DNA of 64,000 bases from the NCBI RefSeq assembly GCF_900117445.1, contig NZ_FPEJ01000013.1:310001-374000 (forward strand), given 5' to 3'. Of the stretch, positions 8,856 through 17,722 are shown one piece after another. The notes below the pieces were generated by a model. The model was not told where the DNA came from. It ran no database searches and saw only the letters and a list, made by a program, of their open reading frames with translations. Position numbers and translations under genes: made by a program. The DNA comes from Hyphomicrobium sp. NDB2Meth4. Lineage in GTDB: Bacteria; Pseudomonadota; Alphaproteobacteria; Rhizobiales; Hyphomicrobiaceae. The stretch's first letter is position 1; each line of letters opens with the position of its first letter.

Positions 8856-9793
8856 GCGCCTCAAATTTCTGGCGCAGGGCAGAGCCTCTGCTGTTGCTAC
8901 TCGCAACCGGTGCAGGCGTCGGCACCATCTTTCCCTTGGGCAACATTGCCGTATCCCATGGCCTATCGCCGCTCGTCTATGTTGCGGTTGCGTCGTTGGG
9001 AGGCACAGTCGTCCTTGCAGTGCTCAATTACCTGAAGGGCTATTCGCTGCGGCCTGATCGCGAAGCGATGCGGTATGCCTTTATCTCCGGGCAACTCACC
9101 ATCGCAGTGCCGTTCACCGCAATCGTTGCTGTGATGCAGCATCTGGGTTCGGCGCTGCCCGCCATCATGCAAACGCTCATCCCCATCGCGACGCTGGCGA
9201 TCGTCTATATGTTGCGTCTCGAGAAGCCGAGCCCTGCGCGCGTGTTTGGCTTGGCATTGGGTATCGCCGGCGCTGCAATCATCCTGATCACGCGCGGGCA
9301 CGGCGACGTGGAAACGGCACCTTCAATTCTCTGGTATCTGGCGGCGATGATCGGCCCCGCGGTGCTCGCCGTTGGCAACGTTTATCGCAGCGTCGACTGG
9401 CCTTCGTACGACCCGCCCGCCTTGCAATTGGCGACGTGGACTCTCGCTGCGGCTGCACAGTCTTTGATCTGTTTGCTCATCTTTTGGGAGCTCGTCGTTC
9501 CAAGTGGCGCAAACGGCACTGTGCTCCAGCATATTGCGGCGAACTGGAAGTTGATCGCACTGCAATCCGTCACGCTCGGCTTCGGCTACGCGTTCTACTT
9601 CCGCCTCCAGCGCGTCGGTGGACCCGTTTACATCAGCCAACTGAGCTACGTGAATATGGCCGTTGGAGTGCTGTTTGCCGTGGCTTTTTTCGGCGAGGTG
9701 ATCTCGCTCTGGAGCTGGCTTGCACTCGCGCTCACCGCGCTAGGTGTTTTCATCGTTAATTCGACGCGGCCGCGTAATCAGCGCCCAGAATAA
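8852..9793 (+). CDS. EamA/DMT-family transporter
   Basis: 313-residue drug/metabolite transporter with about ten hydrophobic segments in two EamA repeats. The start ATG overlaps the amidase stop in an ATGA arrangement, so translation is coupled. Such proteins usually export small metabolites, for example amino acids or catabolic by-products. Here it may relieve a pathway intermediate or product, but no substrate can be read from the sequence. The gene closes the first half of the island; a fresh promoter follows immediately. Confidence 0.85.
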   Translation: MSASNFWRRAEPLLLLLATGAGVGTIFPLGNIAVSHGLSPLVYVAVASLGGTVVLAVLNYLKGYSLRPDREAMRYAFISGQLTIAVPFTAIVAVMQHLGSALPAIMQTLIPIATLAIVYMLRLEKPSPARVFGLALGIAGAAIILITRGHGDVETAPSILWYLAAMIGPAVLAVGNVYRSVDWPSYDPPALQLATWTLAAAAQSLICLLIFWELVVPSGANGTVLQHIAANWKLIALQSVTLGFGYAFYFRLQRVGGPVYISQLSYVNMAVGVLFAVAFFGEVISLWSWLALALTALGVFIVNSTRPRNQRPE

Positions 9794-9798
9794 CGAGA

Positions 9799-9854
9799 TT
9801 GACAGTTTTGTTTATCTCAATTTAGGATGCTGTATCCAATATGTGGATATATCC
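9799..9854 (+). promoter_or_regulatory. Promoter and operator of the molybdenum-hydroxylase/ABC operon
   Basis: TTGACA at 9799-9804 and TAGGAT at 9823-9828, 18 bases apart, make a sigma-70-like promoter. The operator TATCC-AATATGT-GGATA covers 9833-9849, right at the expected start point. It differs at one base from the copy at 934-950. A ten-base palindrome GGATATATCC overlaps its right half, and a weaker TATCT-N7-GGATG copy sits at 9813-9829. Confidence 0.65.
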
Positions 9855-9957
9855 GCCAGGTGGGCGCGACATCGCCGCATTTTGTGGAGACAGAGTTGGG
9901 GCTAGCAAAAACACCAGCCGGTCCCAACCGAATAAAGCGATCGGCTTGCGAGGTAGG

Positions 9958-10815
9958 ATGAAACCACCGCCCTTCGAGTACTGCGCGCCCCGCTCGCTTA
10001 AAGATGCCGTTGAACTGCTTGCCGCCGATCCATCAGCGATGGTTCTCGCCGGTGGTCAAAGTCTCATCCCCGCGCTCAACATGCGCTTCGCCGCGCCGAG
10101 CCGCCTCATCGACATTCAGCATGTCGAAGGACTGAAGGGGGTCGTGATCGAAGGCGGCAACATCATCGTTCGGGCCATGACGCGTCACCGCGAGCTCGAA
10201 CTCAACGACGAAGTCTTCCGTGCCAATCCGCTGATCCGTGAGACGATGGCGCACGTCGCTCATGTTCCGATCCGTAATCGCGGCACGGTCGTCGGCAGTT
10301 TGTGTCACGCCGATGCAGCCGCCGAGATGCCCTCAATTCTGCTCGTGACGGACGGCTCCGTAGTCACTGAGAGCCCGCGCGGCCGCCGCGAGATTCCCGC
10401 CGCCGACTTCTTCCAGTTCCACATGACGACGTCCCGCGAGCCGGACGAGATCGTCGTCGAAGCGCATTTCCCCGTTCTGCCTCAGGGCGCGGGTTGGGCA
10501 TTCGAGGAATTCACACGGCGCCACGGCGACTACGCGATTGCCGCCGTTGCGGCGATCGTCACGCGGGCGGGTGCAACCGACGTCGTGTCGCTGTCTGCTT
10601 GTGGCGTCGCCTCGCGCCCGATCCGCCTCACCGTATGTGAGCAGATCTTCGCCGCTCAGGGCTTCACCGATGCTTCCTTCAAAGCCGCCGGCGAGGCGGC
10701 GAAGGAATACGTGACGGCGCCCGACGATATCCACGCGACCAACGACTACCGGCGCGATCTGCTCGCAAGTCTTGTCGTCCGGGCTGTCGAGAAGGCGCTT
10801 ACGAGGTCGCGTTGA
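9958..10815 (+). CDS. Molybdenum hydroxylase FAD subunit (CoxM-like)
   Basis: 285-residue medium subunit of a xanthine oxidase-family enzyme. The FAD-binding A-G-G-Q-S-L-I-P motif lies at about residues 31-38, and the second flavin motif, R-N-R-G-T-V-V-G-S, near 104. The start at 9958 is set by GAGGTAGG just upstream and the family N-terminus (P-P-x-F-E-Y); an in-frame ATG at 9841 would fall inside the operator. It passes electrons from the 2Fe-2S subunit to FAD and on to an acceptor. It is followed by the small and large subunits with gaps of 13 and 10 bases. Confidence 0.9.
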   Translation: MKPPPFEYCAPRSLKDAVELLAADPSAMVLAGGQSLIPALNMRFAAPSRLIDIQHVEGLKGVVIEGGNIIVRAMTRHRELELNDEVFRANPLIRETMAHVAHVPIRNRGTVVGSLCHADAAAEMPSILLVTDGSVVTESPRGRREIPAADFFQFHMTTSREPDEIVVEAHFPVLPQGAGWAFEEFTRRHGDYAIAAVAAIVTRAGATDVVSLSACGVASRPIRLTVCEQIFAAQGFTDASFKAAGEAAKEYVTAPDDIHATNDYRRDLLASLVVRAVEKALTRSR

Positions 10816-10828
10816 GGGAAATGCACAA

Positions 10829-11359
10829 ATGAGCCGCGCAAAGATAAGAGCAAAACTGCCAACCAAGTCGGCTGATCCTACCGTCGACATCGAGCTGACC
10901 GTAAACGGCGAGCGGGTGTCGGCAGAAGTCAGTACCCGCATGCTGCTGTCGGACTTTCTGCGCCACGAGCTCGGGCTCACGGGAACCCATGTCGGCTGCG
11001 AGCACGGCGTGTGCGGTGCCTGCACCGTGCTCATCAACGGAGTTGCCGGCCGCTCCTGCCTCACCTTCGCGGCACAGGCCGCCGGCTGCGAGGTGCGCAC
11101 CATCGAGTCCGTCGCCAACAAAGACGGCACGCTGCATCCGCTGCAGGAAGCATTCCGAGATTGTCATGGCCTGCAGTGCGGCTACTGCACGCCCGGCATG
11201 ATCATGAACATCTTGAGCAGCTTCAATTCCAGCGCGCCGCTCGATCTCTCTGACGAGGGCATCAGAGACATCATCTCGGGAAATCTGTGCCGCTGCACCG
11301 GATATCAGAACATCATCGCCGCCGTACGTCAGGCGGCCAAGGCAATGTCGCTGGGCTAA
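10829..11359 (+). CDS. Molybdenum hydroxylase 2Fe-2S subunit (CoxS-like)
   Basis: 176 residues. The plant-type 2Fe-2S cluster ligands are in G-C-E-H-G-V-C-G-A-C-T (about 57-67), with the fourth Cys in R-S-C-L. The second cluster ligands are C-G-Y-C-T-P-G near 114 and C-R-C-T-G-Y-Q near 155. The N-terminal ~20 residues are basic and not part of the fold. ATG at 10829 lies 13 bases after the FAD subunit stop. All cluster cysteines are present, so the subunit should be functional. Confidence 0.92.
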   Translation: MSRAKIRAKLPTKSADPTVDIELTVNGERVSAEVSTRMLLSDFLRHELGLTGTHVGCEHGVCGACTVLINGVAGRSCLTFAAQAAGCEVRTIESVANKDGTLHPLQEAFRDCHGLQCGYCTPGMIMNILSSFNSSAPLDLSDEGIRDIISGNLCRCTGYQNIIAAVRQAAKAMSLG

Positions 11360-11369
11360 GGGGGCACCG

Positions 11370-13769
11370 ATGTCGACGAAAATGTTCGGTGCCCGCATCA
11401 AGCGGAACATTGATCCGCAGCTGCTGATTGGAGAGGGCTCGTTCGTCGACGACATTCCTCTTGCCGGAGCGCTGCATGTGGCCTTCGTGCGCAGCCCGTT
11501 TGCGCGAGCCAAGATCAAGTCGATCTCGACCGAATTTGCCGAGCAGCATCCGGGGGTCGCAGCCGTATACACCTGCGATAACATCGGGGCGCTCGATCTG
11601 GAGCTGCCGCAACTCATCCCCCATCCATGCATGGATAGCCCGCGCACCCAACGCCCGCTGGCGCGCGGCGACGTCTATTACGTCGGCCAGACAGTTGCGA
11701 TGGTCGTGGCTGTCGATCGCTACACGGCCGAGGATGCTGCCGCGCTGGTCGACGTCGACTACGACCCGCTCCCAGTGGAAATCGACCTCGAGAAGGCAAT
11801 TCTCGACGGCGCCCCGCTCGTGCATCCGACCCACCCGAACAACATCGCCGCCGATCTGGTGCAGATTTCCGGCGATCCCGATAGCGCAATCGCCGGCGCG
11901 GAGCATGTCACGAAGATCCGCGTGCAGGTCGATCGCTCGACCGCCGCGCCGATGGAGTGTCGCGCGGTCGCCGCGACCTTCGACAAGGTCATGGGTGAGC
12001 TGACCGTATGGGACAGCACGCAAGGCCCGATCGCCATTCGCGGTGGCTTGGCATCGATCTTCAATATCGACGAAGACAAAGTCCGCGTGATCGCTCCGCA
12101 TGTCGGCGGAGGCTTCGGCCAGAAGGTGCTCCTGTTCTATCCCGATGAGCTTCTGGTGCCATTTGCGGCGATGCAACTCGGCCGCCCGGTGAAGTTCATC
12201 GAAGACCGCCGGGAGAACTTCATCGGCTCATCGCAGGAACGCACGCAGATCCACGAGATCGAGCTTTACGCCAAGAAGAACGGCGAGGTTATCGCCCTCG
12301 TTGACCGCTTCCTGCACGATACGGGCGCCTTCATTCCTTACGGCATCGCCGTTGCTCAGGTCGCATCGACATCGATCGCCGGTCCATATCGCATCCCCAA
12401 CATTCGCGTAGAGTTCAAGGCGGTCTACACGCCGACCGTCGTCGTCACGCCCTATCGCGGCTGCGGTCGCCCGCAAGCGAACTTCGCGATCGAACGGGCG
12501 ATGGACAAGCTTGCCGAGGAACTCGGCCTTGATCGCTTCGAGGTCCGTCGCCGCAATCTGATTGCCGACCACGAGTTCCCGTATCTGCGCAAGGGGCTTC
12601 TGTTTGCCGACGGCCTCCCTGTCAGCCTCGACAGCGGCCAATATCACAAGGCGCTGCAACTATTGACCGAGAAGCTTGCGCCGGAAGAGTTCGCCGTGCA
12701 GCAGAAAGCCGCGCGCGGTGCGGGACGCTATCTCGGGCTCGGGCTTTCGTTCTACGTCGAAGGCACCGGCCTCGGACCATACGAAGGTGGCCACATCAAA
12801 ATTCATCCGATCACCGGTAAGGTCTACGTCAACACCGGCCTGACGTCGCAAGGGCAGGGGCATGACACCGTCTTCGCCCAAATCGTCGCCGACCAGCTTG
12901 GCGTAGCCGTCACCGATGTCATTCTCGTCGAGGGTGATACCAAGGCCTTCGACTGGGGCGTCGCCACGTTTGCCAGCCGAGCGGCGGTCGTTTCCGGAAA
13001 TGCCATTCACAAGTCGGCGCTGATCGTCCGCAAGAAGACTCTGGCGGCAGCCGCCAACATGCTTGAGGTGAGCGCCGACGATCTGGAACTGCGTGACGGC
13101 GCCGCTTGGGTGAAAGGAAGCAACCGCTCTGTATCGCTCGCCGCCATCGCGACTGCGACGAACCCGCTGCGTTACGCCTTCAACGAGTCCGCGAAAGCCG
13201 CCACCCAGTTTGCTCCCGCGAGCAAGCACGATGGACCGCCGCTAGCGGAGGGCCAGCATCCAGGCCTCGAAGCAACCGACTACTACAGCCCGCCGAGTGC
13301 CACATGGGCCTATGGCGTGCACGGTGCCATCGTCGAGGTCGATCCCGAAATCTGCGCGATCAAGATCAAGCGCTACGTCTGCATCCACGACTGCGGAAAC
13401 ATGATCAACCCGACGATCGTCGAGGGCCAGGTCATGGGCGGCATCGCGCAAGGCATCGGCGGCGCCATGTATGAGCGCATCGAATACGACACCGAAGGCA
13501 ACCTCATCAACGCGAACTTCGTGGACTTCCTAGTCCCCTACGCGACCGAAATTCCGCCTATCGAGATCCTCCATCTCGAAACGCCAACGCCGTTGAACCC
13601 GCTCGGGGTCAAAGGCGTCGGGGAGGCTGGATGCATCCCTGTAGCGGCCGTCATTGCTTCTGCTGTCGAAGATGCGCTGCGACCGCTGACACACGAGCAC
13701 TTCTACCACGTACCGATAACGCCGAGCGCCATACACGCAGCCCTGAAGAAGGCAGCGCCGGCAAACTAG
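11370..13769 (+). CDS. Molybdenum hydroxylase large subunit (xanthine oxidase/CoxL-like)
   Basis: 799-residue molybdopterin-cytosine-dinucleotide-binding subunit. Visible are the A/B hammerhead region at the N-terminus, G-G-G-F-G-Q-K near 246, P-Y-R-G-C-G-R-P-Q near 365, a Q-G-Q-G-H-D motif near 495, and the catalytic Glu in G-V-G-E-A-G near residue 752. The active-site loop reads P-Y-R-G-C-G-R rather than the A-Y-x-C-S-F-R of true CO dehydrogenase, so CO is not the substrate. It should hydroxylate an N-heterocycle or aldehyde. Context favours a nucleobase-like ring. Confidence 0.9.
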   Translation: MSTKMFGARIKRNIDPQLLIGEGSFVDDIPLAGALHVAFVRSPFARAKIKSISTEFAEQHPGVAAVYTCDNIGALDLELPQLIPHPCMDSPRTQRPLARGDVYYVGQTVAMVVAVDRYTAEDAAALVDVDYDPLPVEIDLEKAILDGAPLVHPTHPNNIAADLVQISGDPDSAIAGAEHVTKIRVQVDRSTAAPMECRAVAATFDKVMGELTVWDSTQGPIAIRGGLASIFNIDEDKVRVIAPHVGGGFGQKVLLFYPDELLVPFAAMQLGRPVKFIEDRRENFIGSSQERTQIHEIELYAKKNGEVIALVDRFLHDTGAFIPYGIAVAQVASTSIAGPYRIPNIRVEFKAVYTPTVVVTPYRGCGRPQANFAIERAMDKLAEELGLDRFEVRRRNLIADHEFPYLRKGLLFADGLPVSLDSGQYHKALQLLTEKLAPEEFAVQQKAARGAGRYLGLGLSFYVEGTGLGPYEGGHIKIHPITGKVYVNTGLTSQGQGHDTVFAQIVADQLGVAVTDVILVEGDTKAFDWGVATFASRAAVVSGNAIHKSALIVRKKTLAAAANMLEVSADDLELRDGAAWVKGSNRSVSLAAIATATNPLRYAFNESAKAATQFAPASKHDGPPLAEGQHPGLEATDYYSPPSATWAYGVHGAIVEVDPEICAIKIKRYVCIHDCGNMINPTIVEGQVMGGIAQGIGGAMYERIEYDTEGNLINANFVDFLVPYATEIPPIEILHLETPTPLNPLGVKGVGEAGCIPVAAVIASAVEDALRPLTHEHFYHVPITPSAIHAALKKAAPAN

Positions 13770-13775
13770 ACAAAT

Positions 13776-13834
13776 GACGCCGGGTAACGGCGTCGACGGG
13801 TGGAAACATCGTGATGACCGGCGACGGTCGTCAC
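13776..13834 (+). other. Structured leader before the BMP-type binding protein gene
   Basis: A 192-base gap follows the large-subunit stop. It begins with a 7-bp perfect hairpin (GACGCCG 13776-13782, CGGCGTC 13788-13794). A 9-bp stem with one G-U pair follows (13811-13819 with 13826-13834, six-base loop). The rest holds a seven-G run and a TTGACC box at 13914 without a clear -10. I could not match it to a known riboswitch. Confidence 0.5.
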
Positions 13835-13961
13835 CAGGGATGGCGAGAAGAGCAAACGTCGGTGTCAGTCCTCGGGGGGGACATGAGACAGGCGGAGCTA
13901 TCCGAACTGAGTGTTGACCTGGGGAAGCGGCGACTTCGCCGAATAGGATGGGAAGTGAGCG

Positions 13962-15047
13962 ATGAAAGCGAAATTCAAGATGCTACTTGCGGCGGTAGCC
14001 ACCACCGCCGTCATATCTACAGCGCCGGCCAGGGCTGAATTCAAGCTCGAGAATCCGCCGAAGATTGCCATGATCCTTCTGGCGCAGAAGAACGATGGCG
14101 GCTGGTCGCAGGCGCTCGACGAAGCGCGCCAGAAACTCGAGAAGGATATGGGGATCACCATCCCTGTCATCGAGAACGTACCCGAGAACGCGACCGCCAT
14201 TCGCCCGGCTGTCGAGCTTCTCATTCAGCGCGGCACCAACGTCATCATCGGATCGGCCTTCGGCTACTCTGACACGTTCAAGGAACTTGCCGAGAAGTAT
14301 CCCAAAGTCGCCTTCCTCAATCCGGCAGGCACGACCAACGGCGCGAACCTGGAAAGCTTCTACGGGCGCACGTACGAGAGCCAGTACCTGTGCGGCATGG
14401 CTGCGGCCGGCGCCTCGAAGACTGGCAAGCTCGGCTTTGTCGCTGCCAACCCGTTCGGGCTGGTGAACTGGACCGTAAACGCCTACGCAATGGGCGCGCG
14501 TCAGGTCAATCCCAACGCGACCGTCACCGTCGTCTACACCGGCGCGTGGAATGATCCCGTCAAGGAGCGCGCCGCTGCGCAGGCTCTGATCGAGCAGGGC
14601 ATCGACGTCGTCGGCCAGCACGTCGACACTGCTGCTGTGCAGATCGTCGCGCAGGAAAAGGGCGTCTACGGCACTGGTCATCACCGCGACCTTTCCGAGT
14701 TCGCGCCGAAGGCGACGCAGTGCTCGTCGGTCTGGGTGTGGGACCGCTTCCTCGGACCTGAAATCAAGAAGCTGTCGACCGGCTGGACGCCGAGCGAGTA
14801 CGGCGCCTTCATCGCCATGAAGGACGGCGGCACCGACATCAAGTGTTGCGGCGATGCCGTGCCGAAGGAAGTTGCCGACAAGATCACGGCAGCGCGCCAG
14901 GAAATCATCGACGGCAAGCGTCAGGTCTATGCCGGACCGCTCAAGGATCGCGAAGGCAAAGAGCGCGTCGCGGCGGGTCAGGTCCTCAGCGACGGCGATC
15001 TTTGGAAGATGGATTGGTTCGTCGATGGCGTGATCAGCCAGAAGTAA
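13962..15047 (+). CDS. BMP-family ABC transporter substrate-binding protein
   Basis: 361 residues with a clear Sec signal peptide (cleavage after A-R-A near residue 25). The mature part is a BMP/PnrA-like (Bmp) domain: I-A-M-I-L-L-A-Q-K-N-D-G-G-W near 37-50, G-T-N-V-I-I-G-S-A-F-G near 93, and a G-R-x-Y-E-S-x-Y-L-x-G motif near 131. Characterised BMP-type importers mostly carry purine or pyrimidine nucleosides, though other members take unrelated ligands. It heads a four-gene importer and lies directly after the molybdenum hydroxylase, so its ligand is probably that enzyme's substrate or a precursor. Confidence 0.9.
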   Translation: MKAKFKMLLAAVATTAVISTAPARAEFKLENPPKIAMILLAQKNDGGWSQALDEARQKLEKDMGITIPVIENVPENATAIRPAVELLIQRGTNVIIGSAFGYSDTFKELAEKYPKVAFLNPAGTTNGANLESFYGRTYESQYLCGMAAAGASKTGKLGFVAANPFGLVNWTVNAYAMGARQVNPNATVTVVYTGAWNDPVKERAAAQALIEQGIDVVGQHVDTAAVQIVAQEKGVYGTGHHRDLSEFAPKATQCSSVWVWDRFLGPEIKKLSTGWTPSEYGAFIAMKDGGTDIKCCGDAVPKEVADKITAARQEIIDGKRQVYAGPLKDREGKERVAAGQVLSDGDLWKMDWFVDGVISQK

Positions 15048-15056
15048 TCGACAGGG

Positions 15057-15078
15057 GCGCGACGGTTCTCCGTCGCGC
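15057..15078 (+). other. Intercistronic hairpin between binding protein and ATPase genes
   Basis: Nine-base-pair perfect stem (15057-15065 with 15070-15078) and a TTCT loop, placed nine bases after the binding-protein stop. No T-run follows. Hairpins at this place in ABC operons commonly raise binding-protein mRNA level relative to the distal genes. Confidence 0.7.
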
Positions 15079-15100
15079 TCCCGCTAGCTTTTGGTGGGCC

Positions 15101-16600
15101 ATGCCAATTCTCGAACTCCACGACGTATCGAAGTCCTTCGACGGCTTCCAGGCCGTGGCGGATGCATCGTTCGACCTCGTGCCCGGCGAGCTGCATGCTC
15201 TCCTAGGCGAGAACGGCGCCGGCAAATCATCACTGATGAATATTGTGGCCGGTCTCTACCGGCCGGACAAAGGACGCATTCGCGTCAAAGGAGAGGACGT
15301 CCATATCGACGGCCCCTCGATCGCGAAGAAGCTCGGCATCGGCATGGTGCACCAGCATTACAAGCTGGTGAAGGCCTTCAACGCTGTCGAGAACATCCTG
15401 CTTGCGGCCGGCGCCGATAAGTACCGCACGGGTTTGGCCGAGGTGGAGAAATCGGTCTGCGAGCACTGCGAAGAGATGGGCTTCGCCGTCGATCTGAAGC
15501 GCCCCGTCGGTGCGTTGTCCGTTGCCGAGCAGCAGCGCGTCGAGATCCTCAAGGTTCTCGTCAACGGCGCCGAGATCATCATCCTCGACGAACCGAGTGC
15601 TGTGCTGACCGACAGCGAGGCGGCAGCCCTCCTCAAAGTCATGCGCACGCTGGCCGCCAAGGGCGCCGCGGTCGTGCTGATTACGCACAAGCTCGGCGAG
15701 GTGAAGGCATTCGCAGATCGCGTCACGATCATGCGCGGCGGGCGCACCGTGACCACCGCTGATCCAAAGGGTAGCTCACTCGCGGACCTGACAGCCAAGA
15801 TCATCGGGCAGGCCGTTTGCGAAACGCGCCATCCCGCAAAAGCCATCGGAGCGCCTGTCCTCCACCTCAAGGCCATCACCGGCGCGCGAGCCGACGGACA
15901 CCGTACGCTGCACGGCGTCGATCTTACGCTGCGCGCAGGCGAGCTCTACGGCATCGCTGGCGTCGGTGGCAACGGCCAGCCGGAACTCGCTGAGATCCTG
16001 ATGGGCGTGAACAGGCCGACCGGCGGAACGCTTGAGTTCGTCGGAGCAGGCGACATCAGCCGCAGCAATCCCGCCGAGAGGCGCAAGCTGGGCCTCGTAT
16101 GCATTCCAGCCGACAGGGCGACGTATGGTCTGGCTGGCGAACTGTCGATCTGTGAGAACTATATCGTCACCGGCGTCCGCAACGGCCGCTTCGGCTCCTG
16201 GACGCGCGTGAACTGGCGCTCGGGAGCGGCTAGCACAAAGGACGCAGTCAGCGCCTTTGAAGTTCTGGGCGTTCGCTCCACACGTCAGAAGGCGTCGCTG
16301 CTCTCAGGCGGCAACGCCCAGAAGCTCGTCATTGCCCGCGAGCTCGCCTCGCCCCCGCGCATTGTCGTGGCTCACAGCCCGAGCCGCGGTCTCGATGCGC
16401 GCGCGACCAGCGAGGTGCGCCGACGCTTGCTCGAGGCGCGCGATGCCGGCGCCGCGGTTCTGCTTATCAGCGAGGACCTCGACGAGATCATGCTGATGTC
16501 GGACCGCATCGGCGTCATGACGCGCGGCCGTATCGTGCAAGAGTTCGAAGCGCCCGCTGACCGGCAACTGTTGGGCAAGGCGATGGTGCACCATGACTGA
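15101..16600 (+). CDS. BMP-type ABC importer ATPase (two ATPase domains)
   Basis: 499 residues with two fused ABC domains. The first has a Walker A, G-E-N-G-A-G-K-S-S, near 38-46, a degenerate signature (L-S-V-A-E-Q-Q-R) near 142, and Walker B, I-I-I-L-D-E-P, near 160. The second is degenerate: G-V-G-G-N-G-Q near 288, L-S-G-G-N-A-Q near 405, and V-V-A-H-S-P-S-R in place of Walker B. This asymmetry is normal for the sugar/nucleoside class of importers. The ATG at 15101 starts M-P-I-L-E-L-H-D-V-S-K. It overlaps the next permease by eight bases. Confidence 0.92.
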   Translation: MPILELHDVSKSFDGFQAVADASFDLVPGELHALLGENGAGKSSLMNIVAGLYRPDKGRIRVKGEDVHIDGPSIAKKLGIGMVHQHYKLVKAFNAVENILLAAGADKYRTGLAEVEKSVCEHCEEMGFAVDLKRPVGALSVAEQQRVEILKVLVNGAEIIILDEPSAVLTDSEAAALLKVMRTLAAKGAAVVLITHKLGEVKAFADRVTIMRGGRTVTTADPKGSSLADLTAKIIGQAVCETRHPAKAIGAPVLHLKAITGARADGHRTLHGVDLTLRAGELYGIAGVGGNGQPELAEILMGVNRPTGGTLEFVGAGDISRSNPAERRKLGLVCIPADRATYGLAGELSICENYIVTGVRNGRFGSWTRVNWRSGAASTKDAVSAFEVLGVRSTRQKASLLSGGNAQKLVIARELASPPRIVVAHSPSRGLDARATSEVRRRLLEARDAGAAVLLISEDLDEIMLMSDRIGVMTRGRIVQEFEAPADRQLLGKAMVHHD

Positions 16601-17717
16601 GATGCAGTTGAACATTGGCATGGCTCGCCCGCAGCAGCCACCCGCGCCGCCCTCGATGGGCTGGCGCATTCCCGGCTTGCTGCTCGAAGTGCGCCAGCAC
16701 GCGCCGATTTGGTTTCAAACACTCGTGCTTCTTTGTGGGATGGCAACGGGCCTGGGGCTTTCGTTCCTTATCCTGCTGGCGGCAGGGGTCCCGGCCGATG
16801 GCCTGGTCGTCGAATTCAAGAGCATCTTCTCCAACACGACGAATATCGCATCCCTTCTGACCCAGCTCGCGCCGTTGCTGATCGTCGGCCTGAGCGCTGC
16901 CGTCGCCTTCCGGGTGCAGTTCTGGAACATCGGCATCGAAGGGCAAATGATATTCGGCTCGATCGCCGCGACGTTTGTTGCCATCAATGACATCGGACCC
17001 GAGCCATTGCGGTTGCCGCTGATGATGGCCGCCGCCGCCATCGGTGGCATGGCATGGATCATCGTCCCGGCGCTGCTGCGCATCCGTTTCGGCGTCAACG
17101 AAATCATCTCGACGCTGCTGCTTAACTACGTCGCCGTCAATTTCCTGCTGCATCTCCTTTACGGAAGCTGGCGCGACCCGAAGAGCAGCTTCCCGAACTC
17201 CGAGCAGTACACCGCAGCTGAGCGCCTCCCGCAGCTGGGATGGGAGAGCCTCACGTATGCTTTGCCCCTCGCGTTGGTGCTGACGCTATTCTGCTGGTGG
17301 CTGTTCAGCCTCAGCCGCTTCGGCTTCTACACGCGCATTGTGCAGTCGAATCCGAAGATGGCGCTGGCGATGGGTCTCCCGGTGATCGCAGTGACGCTCG
17401 GCGCCGCGCTTCTGTCGGGCGCACTGGCGGGCATCGCCGGCTTCACCATCAGTTCCGGCGTGGAATACCGCCTGACGCAGAGCTTCTTCCTCGGCTACGG
17501 CTTCTCCGGCATCCTTATCGCCTTCCTCGCCCGCAACAACATGATCGGCGCCATCCTCGTTTCAATTCTGGTGGCGACGTTCTTCATCGCCAGCCAGAGC
17601 CTTCAGGTGTTCTACCAGGTGCCTGGCGCGATCGTGCAGTTGATCCAAGCCGTCATCGTCATCTCGGTCGCCGGCTTCGAGTTCTTCAACCGCTTCCGCT
17701 TACGTCTGGCGAGGTAG
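16593..17717 (+). CDS. BMP-type ABC importer permease 1
   Basis: 374-residue membrane permease of the branched-chain/nucleoside class (BPD_transp_2). After a cytoplasmic N-terminus of about 40 residues it has some eight to ten membrane segments. The family motifs F-W-N-I-G-I-E-G-Q (about 110-118) and the E-I-I-S-T-L-L-L-N-Y coupling region near 170 are present. It begins inside the ATPase gene (eight-base overlap) and ends five bases before the second permease, so the three are translationally coupled. Confidence 0.92.
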   Translation: MTEMQLNIGMARPQQPPAPPSMGWRIPGLLLEVRQHAPIWFQTLVLLCGMATGLGLSFLILLAAGVPADGLVVEFKSIFSNTTNIASLLTQLAPLLIVGLSAAVAFRVQFWNIGIEGQMIFGSIAATFVAINDIGPEPLRLPLMMAAAAIGGMAWIIVPALLRIRFGVNEIISTLLLNYVAVNFLLHLLYGSWRDPKSSFPNSEQYTAAERLPQLGWESLTYALPLALVLTLFCWWLFSLSRFGFYTRIVQSNPKMALAMGLPVIAVTLGAALLSGALAGIAGFTISSGVEYRLTQSFFLGYGFSGILIAFLARNNMIGAILVSILVATFFIASQSLQVFYQVPGAIVQLIQAVIVISVAGFEFFNRFRLRLAR

Positions 17718-17722
17718 ACGCA

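Noticed and set aside
9958-13769. Aerobic CO dehydrogenase (coxMSL)
   Set aside because: The large subunit lacks the A-Y-x-C-S-F-R loop and the cox maturation genes (coxDEF) are absent; a generic molybdenum hydroxylase fits.
13800-13961. Known riboswitch class (purine, guanidine, xanthine) in the BMP leader
   Set aside because: Hairpins are present, but I could not align conserved core bases of any class I know.
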